A stretch of DNA of 9,405 nucleotides from Dictyoglomota bacterium (GCA_029776735.1 JAKOUL010000017.1:1-9405); one strand, 5' to 3'; positions 1-7,484 are shown, counted from the first letter of the stretch. Translations and numbers: made by a program. The notes: generated by a model from the sequence alone, not told the origin.

Positions 1-1
1 A

Positions 2-88
2 TTGTCCGTTTATAAGTCTGCATTACCACTTATTACATCTAATCCATTACCTGATTCTGTAAGCTTCACTACAAAAGTTAAGTTCTAA
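2..88 (+). CDS. C-terminal end of an unidentified protein (partial)
   Basis: This is the only plus-strand frame open from the left edge. It runs 28 codons to a TAA at 86-88; the other two plus frames stop at 13-15 and 58-60. A strong terminator starts 13 nt after the stop, which supports a real gene end. The visible residues end in SVSFTTKVKF. The alternating pattern and the aromatic last residue would fit the final beta-strand of an outer-membrane or extracellular beta-rich protein, but the fragment is far too short to assign a family. The start and most of the gene lie outside the window. Confidence 0.55.
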   Translation: MSVYKSALPLITSNPLPDSVSFTTKVKF

Positions 89-101
89 AGGATAAGGTTT
101 T

Positions 102-140
102 AAGGGGGGAAGGAGAAAATCCTTCCCCCCTTTTATTTTT
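102..140. terminator. Strong rho-independent terminator shared by convergent genes
   Basis: A 12-bp perfect stem (arms 102-113 and 121-132, core GGGGGGAAGG with CCTTCCCCCC) encloses a 7-nt loop. On the plus strand it is followed by a T-rich tract (131-140), the classic terminator form for the gene ending at 88. On the minus strand it lies 7 nt beyond the oxidoreductase stop codon, but the tract after the stem is only TTAAAA, so termination there is likely weaker. Confidence 0.85.
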
Positions 141-1327
141 TACAGAGCTTTAAGAATTTTTGGTAATAATTTTATAAGTTTTATGGATTTTGGTGAGATA
201 AGAGTAGGAATAACACGGAGTAAAGAAGTTTGATAAGCGGTATCGCCTGATTCCTCTACAGCTTTCATAATTGAAGGATTCTCTTTGATAACTCTCCATA
301 TAGAATTTAAATCCTTATCAGAAAGCTCATTTAAAACTTTTCTTCCCATCTTTGTAAATTTTAATTCTTTTCCAAACTTTTTGTTTGTTTGCTTAGGATA
401 ATCTTTTAAATATTTAAAGTCTCCGCTATCTAAATACTTCTTAACCTGGGTAATAGCCAAGCTTGCTCCTTGAAGCCCAAAATAAATTCCTCCTCCAGTG
501 GTAGATTTGTTATATCCTGCTGCATCTCCTATAACAATTATATTTGGATAGATATATTCTTCATATGGTCCAAATATAGGGATTATTCCTCCATAGGATC
601 TTTCAATTTTTATATCAGACGCTCTCTCTTTTAGATTTTTTTCTATAAATTTATCCAAAAATATCTTAGGATTATTTGGGGGCTCTACTGCAACTCCAAG
701 TTTTATTTTCGCTCCATAGGGGGCTATCCATAAAAAAAATCCTATGGAATATTTCTTCCCAAAATAGAGTTCTACACATTCTTTATCTGGTACTTCTACT
801 CCTGAGATCTCATATTGAAGAGATACCAAATGGGTTTTTCCAGGCATTCCTATCTTTCTTAGAAATTGTCTTTTAGCACCTTCTGCATCTATTATTACTC
901 TTGTATCTATATTTCTTATTTTTTCATTTTCTTTTACAATGATAGAGCTATATCCTTTTTCTTGCTCTACTCCGATAGCTTTGGAATTAAAGTTAAAGAC
1001 ACATCCTTCTTTTTCTGCCATCTCTGCTATAAGTCTATCAAAAAGAGTTCTGTCAAGGATATAGGAGTCTATATTATTTTTCTTTAGCTTTATGACTTCT
1101 CCTTCGGGAGAGAAAAAATATCCCCCTTTTAAGGAGTTTAATATAGGGGTTTTTGGTAGAGGAAATTCTTCAAAAGCATGTATGCTTAGTTTCCCAAGAC
1201 AATGAACAGGTTCCCCAATCTGGGAGTGTTCTTCTAAGATAAGAGTTTTAATATTATTCTTTTCTGCAAGGTATCCAGCAAAACTTCCTACAGGACCTCC
1301 GCCTATTATAGTAAGATCCCATATCAT
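140..1327 (-). CDS. Geranylgeranyl reductase-family FAD-dependent oxidoreductase
   Basis: The 395-residue product is a flavoprotein of the geranylgeranyl reductase / PHBH-like fold. It has an N-terminal dinucleotide-binding motif IIGGGPVG (residues 7-14), acidic residues E32-E33 where the FAD ribose binds, and the second FAD motif VIGDAAG (265-271). The segment IGEPVHCLG (37-45), with Cys43, matches the conserved Pro-Val-x-Cys region of the family. Known relatives saturate isoprenoid chains: archaeal ether lipids, the chlorophyll phytyl tail or the menaquinone side chain. Which substrate applies here cannot be read from sequence. There is no signal peptide, and the C-terminus (about 365-395) is hydrophobic and lysine-rich, which may help membrane contact. 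The ATG start lies 9 nt after the aminotransferase stop, so the two are probably one transcript. No strong Shine-Dalgarno is visible; a GAAGAG lies 13 nt upstream. Confidence 0.85.
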   Translation of the reverse strand: MIWDLTIIGGGPVGSFAGYLAEKNNIKTLILEEHSQIGEPVHCLGKLSIHAFEEFPLPKTPILNSLKGGYFFSPEGEVIKLKKNNIDSYILDRTLFDRLIAEMAEKEGCVFNFNSKAIGVEQEKGYSSIIVKENEKIRNIDTRVIIDAEGAKRQFLRKIGMPGKTHLVSLQYEISGVEVPDKECVELYFGKKYSIGFFLWIAPYGAKIKLGVAVEPPNNPKIFLDKFIEKNLKERASDIKIERSYGGIIPIFGPYEEYIYPNIIVIGDAAGYNKSTTGGGIYFGLQGASLAITQVKKYLDSGDFKYLKDYPKQTNKKFGKELKFTKMGRKVLNELSDKDLNSIWRVIKENPSIMKAVEESGDTAYQTSLLRVIPTLISPKSIKLIKLLPKILKAL

Positions 1328-1336
1328 ATTAAGTAT

Positions 1337-2539
1337 TTACTCTTCTTTATATTCTTCCCATGCCTTTAAGAATCTTCTTACACCATCTTTCATTTTCTCT
1401 GGAGGAATTTGAGAAAATGAAACTCTTGCAGTATTTTTCCCATTTTGACTTACAAAAAACTCCTTACCAGGGACAAAGCTGGTTTTATTTCTTAATGCAC
1501 TTTCGGCAAGTTCATAGGTATCTACCCATTCAGGAAATACTAAGAAAAAGAAAAATCCACCGTGAGGATTGTTCCACTGAGCAATATCTGTAAAGGATTC
1601 TTCTAATTCTTTTTTAAGTGCATCTCTCTTTTCTTTATACGCCTTTCTAAGTTTTTCTATATGTTTTTCAAGGAATCCTAAACGATAAAATTGATAGACA
1701 AGCTTTTGATTTAATGTTCCCGAACATAGATCAGATGCCTCTTTTAACCTGGTAAGAGACTCAATAATATCTTTTTCTGCAACTACAAAACCTGTTCTAA
1801 GACCTGGTGAAAGTATCTTTGAGAAGCTTCCTATGGTAATGATATTACTACTTTCGGAGAAAGTAAAAAGAGGAGGTAAAGTTTCGTTATCATAAGAAAG
1901 TAAGCTGTAAGCAAGATCCTCTACAATATAGAAATGATATTTTTCTGCAAGCTCAATGAGCTTTTCTCTTCTTTGGATTGGGAGACAAGTTCCTGCAGGG
2001 TTAGAATAGTCAGGAACTATATATAAAACTTTTGCAGGTTTTTCAAGAGAGAGAAGTTTCTCCTCTAAATATTCAATATTTATTCCATTTTCGTCTTGAG
2101 GGATGCCCACAAGGTTTTTGGTAAACATATTCCATGCTTGAATAGTTCCTAAATATCCTGGTTCTTCTATTAGAGCAATATCGTCTTCATCTAAAAAGAG
2201 TTTTCCAAGAAGATCCAAAGCTTGTTGAGATCCTTCGGTAAGGATGATTTTCTCTACTGGTATAGTTTTCCCCCACTTAGAAAAGAAGTTTTCACCTATT
2301 AACTGGCATAGTTTTGTATCACCACGTGAAGAAGAGTATTGAAAAGCAACATTTTTTTCTGTTCTTAAGACTTCTTCATAGGCATATGTCAACTCATTTA
2401 CAGGAAAAAGATCATTATCAGGAAGTCCCCCTGCAAAGGAAATACATTCAGGATCTTGAGCTAAGACAAACTTAGACATTGCATCGGAGGAATTTTCAGA
2501 GATTCTTTTAGAGAAGTTTCCGTTTCTCATACTCATCAC
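1337..2539 (-). CDS. PLP-dependent class I/II aminotransferase (LysN/Aro8-like)
   Basis: The 400-residue product is a fold-type I aminotransferase. Visible are the N-terminal substrate segment SFAGGLPDNDLFP (34-46), SNPAG (179-183) with Asn180, Asp208 and Tyr211 for the pyridine ring, the Schiff-base lysine K241 in GSFSKILSPGLR (237-248) with phosphate-binding Arg248, and the carboxylate-binding Arg372 in ARVSFS. The pattern matches the 2-aminoadipate / aromatic / branched-chain aminotransferases (LysN, Aro8) and the catalytic half of MocR regulators. No helix-turn-helix domain is present, so it is an enzyme, not a MocR regulator. The exact amino acid substrate is unresolved. The start is ambiguous: GTG 2539, ATG 2536 and ATG 2530 are in frame, and the GGGAG at 2541-2545 sits 1, 4 and 10 nt from them. 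One of the two ATGs is more likely than the GTG. Confidence 0.9.
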   Translation of the reverse strand: MMSMRNGNFSKRISENSSDAMSKFVLAQDPECISFAGGLPDNDLFPVNELTYAYEEVLRTEKNVAFQYSSSRGDTKLCQLIGENFFSKWGKTIPVEKIILTEGSQQALDLLGKLFLDEDDIALIEEPGYLGTIQAWNMFTKNLVGIPQDENGINIEYLEEKLLSLEKPAKVLYIVPDYSNPAGTCLPIQRREKLIELAEKYHFYIVEDLAYSLLSYDNETLPPLFTFSESSNIITIGSFSKILSPGLRTGFVVAEKDIIESLTRLKEASDLCSGTLNQKLVYQFYRLGFLEKHIEKLRKAYKEKRDALKKELEESFTDIAQWNNPHGGFFFFLVFPEWVDTYELAESALRNKTSFVPGKEFFVSQNGKNTARVSFSQIPPEKMKDGVRRFLKAWEEYKEE

Positions 2540-2560
2540 GCTCCCAAATTTTTACATATA

Positions 2561-2587
2561 ATTATCACAATTATTTTCAAAGGTCAA
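2561..2587 (-). promoter_or_regulatory. Candidate promoter for the aminotransferase-oxidoreductase pair
   Basis: On the minus strand a TTGACC (forward 2582-2587, 5 of 6 matches to TTGACA) lies 15 nt before GATAAT (forward 2561-2566, 5 of 6 matches to TATAAT). The spacing is shorter than the usual 17. A start near 2553 would leave a leader of about 15-20 nt carrying the GGGAG ribosome site. No terminator is visible after the kinase gene, so read-through from upstream is also possible. Confidence 0.45.
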
Positions 2588-2605
2588 GTATTTAATATAT
2601 ATTTT

Positions 2606-3529
2606 TTAAAGTTTTCTTATATTTACTTTAGAGGTTAAGTCAAAAATCTCTTTCAAATTATTTTTTTCTATTTCCCATTTTTTTACCTTTACATAAGCAG
2701 TAGCACATGCAACCTTTAAAGCAAAAATATGATCATCATGTATTAAGCCATAAATAAATCCTGAAAGAAAAGCATCTCCTGTCCCCCAATTTATCCCTTT
2801 TGCAGGTGAAAGAAAAGCATAGTACATTTCTCCACTACTATTTAGAAAAGCACCCTTTTCTCCTAAGGATATAAGAGCATTTTTAACTCCTTTAAGTTGG
2901 AAGAAATCTCCAGCTCTTTTAAGATCTCTTTCTCCTTTTAGTTTGAAGTTCAAGATTTCTTCTGCTTCTTCTCTATTTGGCTTTATTATGTCCGGTCTTT
3001 CCTCTAATGCTTTTAATAAGGCTTTTCCCCTTGCATCAACTACTTTTATGATAGGATAATTTTTCGCAAGATTTAGCATCTTTGCATATATATTTTCAGG
3101 TACATTGAGAGGAAGACTTCCGGAGATTATTAAGGTGCTCGCTTCTTTAATATATTCTTTAAACTTTTCAAAAAACTCTTCTATCTTTTCTTCCTCTATC
3201 TCTTCTCCTGAGCCGTTTATCACAGTCATTAGAGAACCTTTCTCTTCCATAATTCCTATAGCAAAACGAGTCATACTCTTTGATTCTATAAATTCATAAG
3301 GTATCTCTCTCTTATCAAGCTCTTCTTTTAAAATCTTCCCGGAAGAGCCTCCACAGAATCCTAATACAAAAATATCCTCCCCAAATACCTTTAATGTTTT
3401 TGCCACATTAATTCCCTTTCCACCTGGCGTCATTAATTCTCTTTTAGACCTAGGTACTTTCCCCTTTTTAATCTCCCAGGTATTAAAGACAATATCTAAG
3501 CTGGGATTGAGATTCACTATTAATATCAT
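2606..3529 (-). CDS. PfkB-family hexose-phosphate kinase (1-phosphofructokinase / tagatose-6-phosphate kinase type)
   Basis: The 307-residue product is a ribokinase-fold sugar kinase of the 1-phosphofructokinase subgroup. It opens with the typical MILIVNLNPSLDIVF, has the first PfkB signature around PGGKGINVA (35-43), ISGSLP (135-140), DARGKAL (165-171), KPNREEAEEIL (183-193), and the active-site motif GTGDAFLSGF (249-258) with catalytic base Asp252. In most relatives the anion hole reads GAGD or GSGD; here it is GTGD preceded by Trp248. Family members phosphorylate fructose-1-phosphate, tagatose-6-phosphate or fructose-6-phosphate. No PTS or sugar-uptake gene is in view to choose between them. 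An ideal AGGAGG (3535-3540) sits 5 nt before the ATG. The gene diverges from the TPR gene, and the two promoters overlap. Confidence 0.88.
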   Translation of the reverse strand: MILIVNLNPSLDIVFNTWEIKKGKVPRSKRELMTPGGKGINVAKTLKVFGEDIFVLGFCGGSSGKILKEELDKREIPYEFIESKSMTRFAIGIMEEKGSLMTVINGSGEEIEEEKIEEFFEKFKEYIKEASTLIISGSLPLNVPENIYAKMLNLAKNYPIIKVVDARGKALLKALEERPDIIKPNREEAEEILNFKLKGERDLKRAGDFFQLKGVKNALISLGEKGAFLNSSGEMYYAFLSPAKGINWGTGDAFLSGFIYGLIHDDHIFALKVACATAYVKVKKWEIEKNNLKEIFDLTSKVNIRKL

Positions 3530-3562
3530 TTTAGCCTCCTCTTTTATTTTTCCTTGGAATAT

Positions 3563-3568
3563 ATTATA
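3563..3568 (-). promoter_or_regulatory. -10 box for the PfkB kinase gene
   Basis: The minus strand reads a perfect TATAAT here. The matching -35 region (about 3585-3591) is poor, reading TTTCAG or ATTTCA. Transcription would start near 3556 and give a leader of about 26 nt containing the AGGAGG site. It overlaps the -10 box of the divergent TPR gene. Confidence 0.5.
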
Positions 3569-3570
3569 CT
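3565..3570 (+). promoter_or_regulatory. -10 box for the TPR gene, implying a leaderless mRNA
   Basis: TATACT (5 of 6 matches to consensus) ends 7 nt before the A of the ATG at 3578, so the usual +1 position coincides with the start codon. No Shine-Dalgarno site is present between it and the ATG. No good -35 box is visible. Confidence 0.45.
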
Positions 3571-3577
3571 TTTAGCC

Positions 3578-4180
3578 ATGAAAACTGAAATAGAAGATAT
3601 CTTAAGAAGAGCAGACGATTTAAAGCAAAAGGGTAAGCTTTATAAAGCTATTGCTTTATATGAAGATCTTTTGAGGGATGTTCAAGATCTTGAATTACTA
3701 AAATGGCTAAGGATTACATTAGCAGATTTATATCTTTGGGTTAAGGAGACAGATAAATCAAAAGAGCTAATTCAGGAATCTATAGCTTTGGATCCTGATG
3801 ATGCCTTTAATTATTATTTCCTTGGATTTATCCTTATAGGAGAAGGAAATCTTGAAGAAGCAAGGAAAAATTTTGAAAAAGCATTGGAGCTTTCACCAGA
3901 AGCTCCAGAGTATTTACGTGGCATTGCTTGGGTAGAATATCTTTCTGGAAACTATGAAAAAGCTGAGAAACTACTCAAAGAAGTATTAAAAAGAGATCCT
4001 GATAACAGTGCTGCACAGGATAACCTTATAGAACTTTTAATTAAAATTGGAAGAGTTGATTCTGCAAGAGAAGAGATTGAAAAATTTATGGAGAAAGATC
4101 CAAAAGACTGGCAGATATTTTATAGATTAAGAGAACTTAAGAGTAAGGAAAAGGAAATAAAAGAAAGAGAGGACCTATAA
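3578..4180 (+). CDS. Tetratricopeptide repeat (TPR) protein
   Basis: The product is a 200-residue, entirely helical protein with no signal peptide or membrane segment, so it is probably cytoplasmic. Four consecutive 34-residue TPR units can be aligned at about 41-74, 75-108, 109-142 and 143-176. Units 2-4 are clearest, each with an A or G at helix turns and ending in LSP, RDP or KDP. A degenerate unit is likely at 4-37. The C-terminal tail (185-200) is highly charged. TPRs are protein-protein docking modules, and no catalytic domain is attached, so the partner is unknown. The in-frame TTG at 3554 would add eight residues, but it lies within the promoter-like AT stretch and lacks a ribosome site. 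The ATG at 3578 gives a natural N-terminus (MKTEIEDIL). The 3' end overlaps ftsH by 6 nt. Confidence 0.85.
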   Translation: MKTEIEDILRRADDLKQKGKLYKAIALYEDLLRDVQDLELLKWLRITLADLYLWVKETDKSKELIQESIALDPDDAFNYYFLGFILIGEGNLEEARKNFEKALELSPEAPEYLRGIAWVEYLSGNYEKAEKLLKEVLKRDPDNSAAQDNLIELLIKIGRVDSAREEIEKFMEKDPKDWQIFYRLRELKSKEKEIKEREDL

Positions 4181-4190
4181 GGTCCTCTCT
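4166..4190. terminator. Bidirectional terminator inside the TPR/ftsH overlap
   Basis: A perfect 10-bp stem (AGAGAGGACC, 4166-4175, with GGTCCTCTCT, 4181-4190) closes a 5-nt loop at 4176-4180. Downstream is T-rich on both strands: ATTTCTGCTTTTT on plus and TTCTTTTATTT on minus. The plus-strand TAA lies wholly in the loop, and the minus-strand TAG of ftsH occupies two loop bases plus the closing base, so the terminator is built from the last codons of both genes. Confidence 0.8.
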
Positions 4191-6007
4191 ATTTCTGCTT
4201 TTTCCAATTTATCTTTATTTAAATATTTATCAATCTCAGCACTATCTAAGGTTTCTTTTTCAATTAGAACCTTTGATAGTTCAATAAGCACCTCTTTATG
4301 TTTTTTCAAAAGCTCAATAGCTCTATTATATCCTTCATCTATAAGGCTTTTTATCTCCTCATCAATTATTTTTGCTGTATCTTCACTATAATTTTTAATT
4401 TGCATAAGATCCTTGCCTAAAAATACCTCCGAATTATTTTCTCCCAAGGTAATATTCTTAAGCTTTTCACTCATTCCATATTCACACACCATTTTTCTTG
4501 CAAGTTCTGTAGCCCTTTTGAGGTCATCAGATGCACCAGAGGTAGGTTGCCCAAATATGAGCTCTTCTGCTGCTCTCCCTCCAAGTAAGACTGAGATTTC
4601 TGCTTCAAGTTCCTTTTTAGATAAGATATACCTAGCTTCTTCGGGAAGTTGAAGAGTATAACCTAATGCTAAACCTCTTGGAATTATAGTTACTTTATGT
4701 ACTGGAGATGCTTCAGGAGTAAGCTTTGCCACTAAGGCATGTCCCAGTTCATGAAATGCAACCATCTCTTTTTCGGTGCTTCTTAGAATTCTATTTTTCT
4801 TTTCAGGTCCTGCAATTACCTTCTCAATTGCCTCTTCAAACTCCTCCATATTTATCTCCCTTTTATTTTTCCTTGCTGCTAAAATTGCAGCTTCATTTAC
4901 AAGATTTGCAAGATCTGCACCTACAAATCCAGGAGTAGTTTTAGCAATTGTATCTATATCCACATCCTTTCCTACAGGTTTTCCTTTAATATGTACCTCT
5001 AAGATCTTCTTTCTTCCTTCAAAATCAGGTCTATCTACAACCACCCTTCTATCAAATCTTCCTGGTCTAAGAAGAGCTGGATCTAATATATCAGGTCTGT
5101 TAGTTGCTGCAAGCACTATCAAATTTGTATTTTCGTCAAAGCCATCCATCTCTACAAGAAGCTGGTTTAATGTTTGCTCTCTTTCATCATGTCCTCCACC
5201 AAGTCCAGCACCTCTATGCCTTCCTACTGCATCTAACTCATCTATAAATATAATAGAAGGACTCAGTTTTTTTGCCTGAGTAAATAAATCTCTTACTCTT
5301 GCAGCACCAACTCCTACAAACATCTCTACGAACTCTGACCCACTTATGGAGAAGAATGGAACATTAGCCTCTCCTGCTACTGCTCTTGCAAGGAGAGTTT
5401 TCCCTGTACCAGGAAGACCTACAAGAAGTATTCCTCTTGGTATCCGTGCTCCCAATTGTCTATACTTTTGAGGATACTTTAAGAAATCTACCACTTCTTT
5501 TAATTCTTGTTTTGCCTCTTCAACACCAGCAACATCTGAAAAAGTAACTTTTGGCTTATTATCAAGAAATAACCTTGCTTTACTTCTTCCGAAAGAAAAA
5601 GCCTGATTATTACTTCCTTGTACTTGTCGGAACATCATCCAGAAGAAAAGGATAAAAATGAGGTAAGGAGCAAATCCTAATATAAGAGTAATCCACAGAG
5701 GCGTAGTATCTGGTGCTCTTACTTCAACCTCCACATCGTTTTTTACTAATGTGGGGATTAAAGTAGGATCCTGAGAAGGTAAATATACCTTAAATTTTGA
5801 TCCATCTTTAAAAATACCAGTAGCATCTTTGTCTCCAATCTCTACTCTTAGTACCCCTTTATTTTCAACTTCTTTTATAAAATCTGAGTAAGGTATTTCT
5901 CTCACTGTATCATTTGTACCCATGAGATTTGGGTTTATGAACGAATATATGAGGAGAAACAGTATTAGAATAAATATTAGTCTCTGAAATAATCCTCTCT
6001 TATTCAA
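4175..6007 (-). CDS. ftsH: ATP-dependent zinc metalloprotease FtsH
   Basis: The 610-residue product is a complete FtsH, the membrane-anchored AAA+ protease that forms hexamers and degrades misfolded membrane proteins and regulators. It has a first membrane helix (about 8-25), a small extracytoplasmic domain (about 30-100) and a second helix (about 104-126). The AAA module shows Walker A GLPGTGKT (197-204), pore loop FVG (230-232), Walker [10 protein letters not shown] (252-260), and the second region of homology with arginine fingers R314 and R317. The M41 peptidase domain has zinc motif HELGH (419-423) and the third ligand Asp495. Walker A has Leu198 where most FtsH proteins have Pro. The start is a TTG (6005-6007) with an AAGGAGGT about 8 nt upstream that is itself the end of tilS. 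The stop is TAG at 4175-4177, inside the shared terminator. Confidence 0.97.
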   Translation of the reverse strand: MNKRGLFQRLIFILILFLLIYSFINPNLMGTNDTVREIPYSDFIKEVENKGVLRVEIGDKDATGIFKDGSKFKVYLPSQDPTLIPTLVKNDVEVEVRAPDTTPLWITLILGFAPYLIFILFFWMMFRQVQGSNNQAFSFGRSKARLFLDNKPKVTFSDVAGVEEAKQELKEVVDFLKYPQKYRQLGARIPRGILLVGLPGTGKTLLARAVAGEANVPFFSISGSEFVEMFVGVGAARVRDLFTQAKKLSPSIIFIDELDAVGRHRGAGLGGGHDEREQTLNQLLVEMDGFDENTNLIVLAATNRPDILDPALLRPGRFDRRVVVDRPDFEGRKKILEVHIKGKPVGKDVDIDTIAKTTPGFVGADLANLVNEAAILAARKNKREINMEEFEEAIEKVIAGPEKKNRILRSTEKEMVAFHELGHALVAKLTPEASPVHKVTIIPRGLALGYTLQLPEEARYILSKKELEAEISVLLGGRAAEELIFGQPTSGASDDLKRATELARKMVCEYGMSEKLKNITLGENNSEVFLGKDLMQIKNYSEDTAKIIDEEIKSLIDEGYNRAIELLKKHKEVLIELSKVLIEKETLDSAEIDKYLNKDKLEKAEIERTL

Positions 6008-6011
6008 ATAT

Positions 6012-7382
6012 TTAAACCTCCTTCCTTGCTTTTAAGTGTAATATTTTTTTGGTCTCTTCAGTGATAGATGCTATATCACTTCTTGCTAATCCTACCACCC
6101 AGAGAAGCTCATTTTCCCAAAAGACAAGAGGAATTTCAAGTCTTTTCCAATGTGGAATTTTTTTATCTACAAACAGATCCTGAAGCTTTTTACTTTTTCC
6201 TCCAAGCCCAAAAAGCTTTATTCTGTCGCCTTCTCTCCATGTTCTTATCTTTAACTCCTTTATATTTATTCTATCATAGTCAAAAAAAACCTGCCAAATA
6301 TCTTTGATGTTAAAAGAGCCTTTTTTATTCTCTATTATATTTGCTTCAATCTCCTCACCAGTGGGCAGTCGTATCTTTCCAGGTATAGGGAGGTAAATCT
6401 CATAATCCAATCTACCCCTCTTTTTATAAATGAGAATTTTTCCTCCTGATTTATAGATATCTAAATCACCAATTTCTATAATCTTTCCTGATTTTTCTTT
6501 CTTTTTCATTATTCTTGCATTAGTCAAAATTGAAACTTCCGAGGTAATATCTTGTCCCATTTCCTTCAAAAGTTTTTTTAGAAGTCTTATTCTTATAGCC
6601 TTAGGTGTTTCTTCCCATTTCTTAAAATCAATTTCTATAACTTTATCAGTAGATTTAACAATTTTTTCTTTATATTCCAAGGTAGTTTTTTCTAAGAAAT
6701 CCTCTTCTATAGCAAAAACTTTAGCCTGGGTGATAATGCTGGTAGGAAACTGTTCAATAGCTTCCTCTAAGAATGGAATTAATTGAAACCTCACCGTATT
6801 TCTTAATGTTAAAGGCAAGAAATTTGTAAAATCATCTATATAAGGTAGATTTTTCCTCTTACAATACTCTAAAATTTCCTCTTTAGTTAATACCAATAAT
6901 GGTCTTATAAATTTCTCTCTTTTTGGAGAAATACCAGACAATCCATCAAGTCCATATCCCCGTAGGAAGTTCATAATAATAGTCTCTATATGATCATTAA
7001 GAGTGTGACCTAAAGCTATTTTATCTATATGTTTTCTTTCCGAAAATTCTTCTAAAATTTTATATCTTTCATCTCTTAAATCCTTTTCTGAAAAACTTTT
7101 TGGAGAGATATCCAGAATATCAAAAGGTAGATTTCTCATTTCTGAATATTCTTTTATTATCCTTTTTTCCTCCCCGGTATTTTTCCTTACATGATGATCA
7201 ATATATAAAAGAGAAAGTCTTAAATTTAATACAGAGGAGAGTGAAAAAAGGATTTCACTAAGAGCAAAAGAATCACTACCTCCAGATATACTAATAAGAA
7301 TAGAGTCCCCTTCATATATCAGGGACTCTTTTTTTACAAAATCTAAAACTTTCTTTTCAATAAAATCTAAATCTTTAATCAC
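6012..7382 (-). CDS. tilS: tRNA(Ile)-lysidine synthase TilS
   Basis: The 456-residue product is a full-length TilS, which uses ATP and lysine to convert C34 of the CAU anticodon of tRNA-Ile2 to lysidine, so that it reads AUA instead of AUG. The N-type ATP pyrophosphatase domain (about 1-210) shows the P-loop SGGSDS (33-38), DHHVR (62-66), [12 protein letters not shown] (123-134), IRPLL (159-163), and the DD-x2-N...RN..R segment (183-198). A linker is followed by the C-terminal TilS domain (about 325-450) with TWREGDR (381-387), [10 protein letters not shown] (395-404) and PHWKR (410-414). The start is a GTG at 7380-7382 with no Shine-Dalgarno, 7 nt after the CCA of the upstream tRNA. No other plausible start codon is nearby. 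The tilS-ftsH order is common in bacteria (in Bacillus hpt lies between them; it is absent here). Confidence 0.95.
   Translation of the reverse strand: MIKDLDFIEKKVLDFVKKESLIYEGDSILISISGGSDSFALSEILFSLSSVLNLRLSLLYIDHHVRKNTGEEKRIIKEYSEMRNLPFDILDISPKSFSEKDLRDERYKILEEFSERKHIDKIALGHTLNDHIETIIMNFLRGYGLDGLSGISPKREKFIRPLLVLTKEEILEYCKRKNLPYIDDFTNFLPLTLRNTVRFQLIPFLEEAIEQFPTSIITQAKVFAIEEDFLEKTTLEYKEKIVKSTDKVIEIDFKKWEETPKAIRIRLLKKLLKEMGQDITSEVSILTNARIMKKKEKSGKIIEIGDLDIYKSGGKILIYKKRGRLDYEIYLPIPGKIRLPTGEEIEANIIENKKGSFNIKDIWQVFFDYDRINIKELKIRTWREGDRIKLFGLGGKSKKLQDLFVDKKIPHWKRLEIPLVFWENELLWVVGLARSDIASITEETKKILHLKARKEV
6016..6023 (-). promoter_or_regulatory. ftsH ribosome binding site embedded in the last codons of tilS
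   Basis: The minus strand reads AAGGAGGT, a near-perfect anti-16S match, 8 nt before the ftsH TTG. These bases also encode the last residues K-E-V of TilS; the tilS TAA ends 4 nt before the TTG. A strong site compensates for a weak start codon, and the arrangement favours translational coupling. Confidence 0.75.
7302..7335 (+). repeat. Perfect inverted repeat with T tract inside the 5' end of tilS
   Basis: Arms AGAGTCCC (7302-7309) and GGGACTCT (7322-7329) are exact complements around a 12-nt loop. On the plus strand they run into seven T residues (7329-7335), giving a terminator-like shape antisense to tilS. In the tilS mRNA the same bases (about codons 16-27) would form a hairpin some 50 nt after the start. 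It may be a chance product of coding sequence or a real antisense terminator or translation-modulating fold. Confidence 0.4.
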
Positions 7383-7389
7383 TATTATA

Positions 7390-7465
7390 TGGTGGCGGTG
7401 CAGGGATTCGAACCCTGGACACCACGGTTATGAACCGTGTGCTCTAACCACTGAGCTACACCGCC
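7390..7465 (-). tRNA. tRNA with CAU anticodon, most likely elongator tRNA-Met
   Basis: A complete 76-nt cloverleaf including an encoded CCA (7390-7392) is seen on the minus strand. The 7-bp acceptor is GGCGGTG / CACCGCC, the D arm is GCTC/GAGC, the anticodon stem CACGG/CCGTG holds loop TTCATAA with the CAU anticodon at 7430-7432, the variable loop is GTGTC, and the T arm is CAGGG-TTCGAAT-CCCTG. The first acceptor pair is G-C and the anticodon stem lacks three consecutive G-C pairs, so it is not initiator tRNA. The GGCGGTG acceptor resembles elongator Met tRNAs of low-GC bacteria. tRNA-Ile2 (the lysidine-modified substrate of the adjacent TilS) also has a CAU anticodon and cannot be fully excluded by eye. 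Confidence 0.93.
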
Positions 7466-7484
7466 GGACCTTTTTGATACTTGA

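Noticed and set aside
676..1087. Plus-strand open frames of 66 and 73 codons inside the reductase gene
   Set aside because: They lie antisense to a well-supported FAD enzyme, show Phe/Tyr/Ser-rich composition typical of the reverse complement of AT-rich coding DNA, and have no ribosome sites.
3554..3577. TTG start extending the TPR protein by eight residues
   Set aside because: The added codons fall on the promoter-like AT stretch, there is no ribosome site, and the ATG at 3578 gives a better N-terminus.
4776..5279. 167-codon plus-strand open frame opposite ftsH
   Set aside because: It is fully antisense to the conserved AAA core of FtsH; its Ser/Leu/Phe-rich composition mirrors the FtsH codons, and it resembles no known family.
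7384..7389. TATAAT between the tRNA(CAU) and tilS as a tilS promoter
   Set aside because: It has consensus -10 sequence, but the usual start point would fall inside the tilS coding region after the GTG, and the -35 would be the T arm TTCGAA (3 of 6 matches). Chance AT sequence is simpler.
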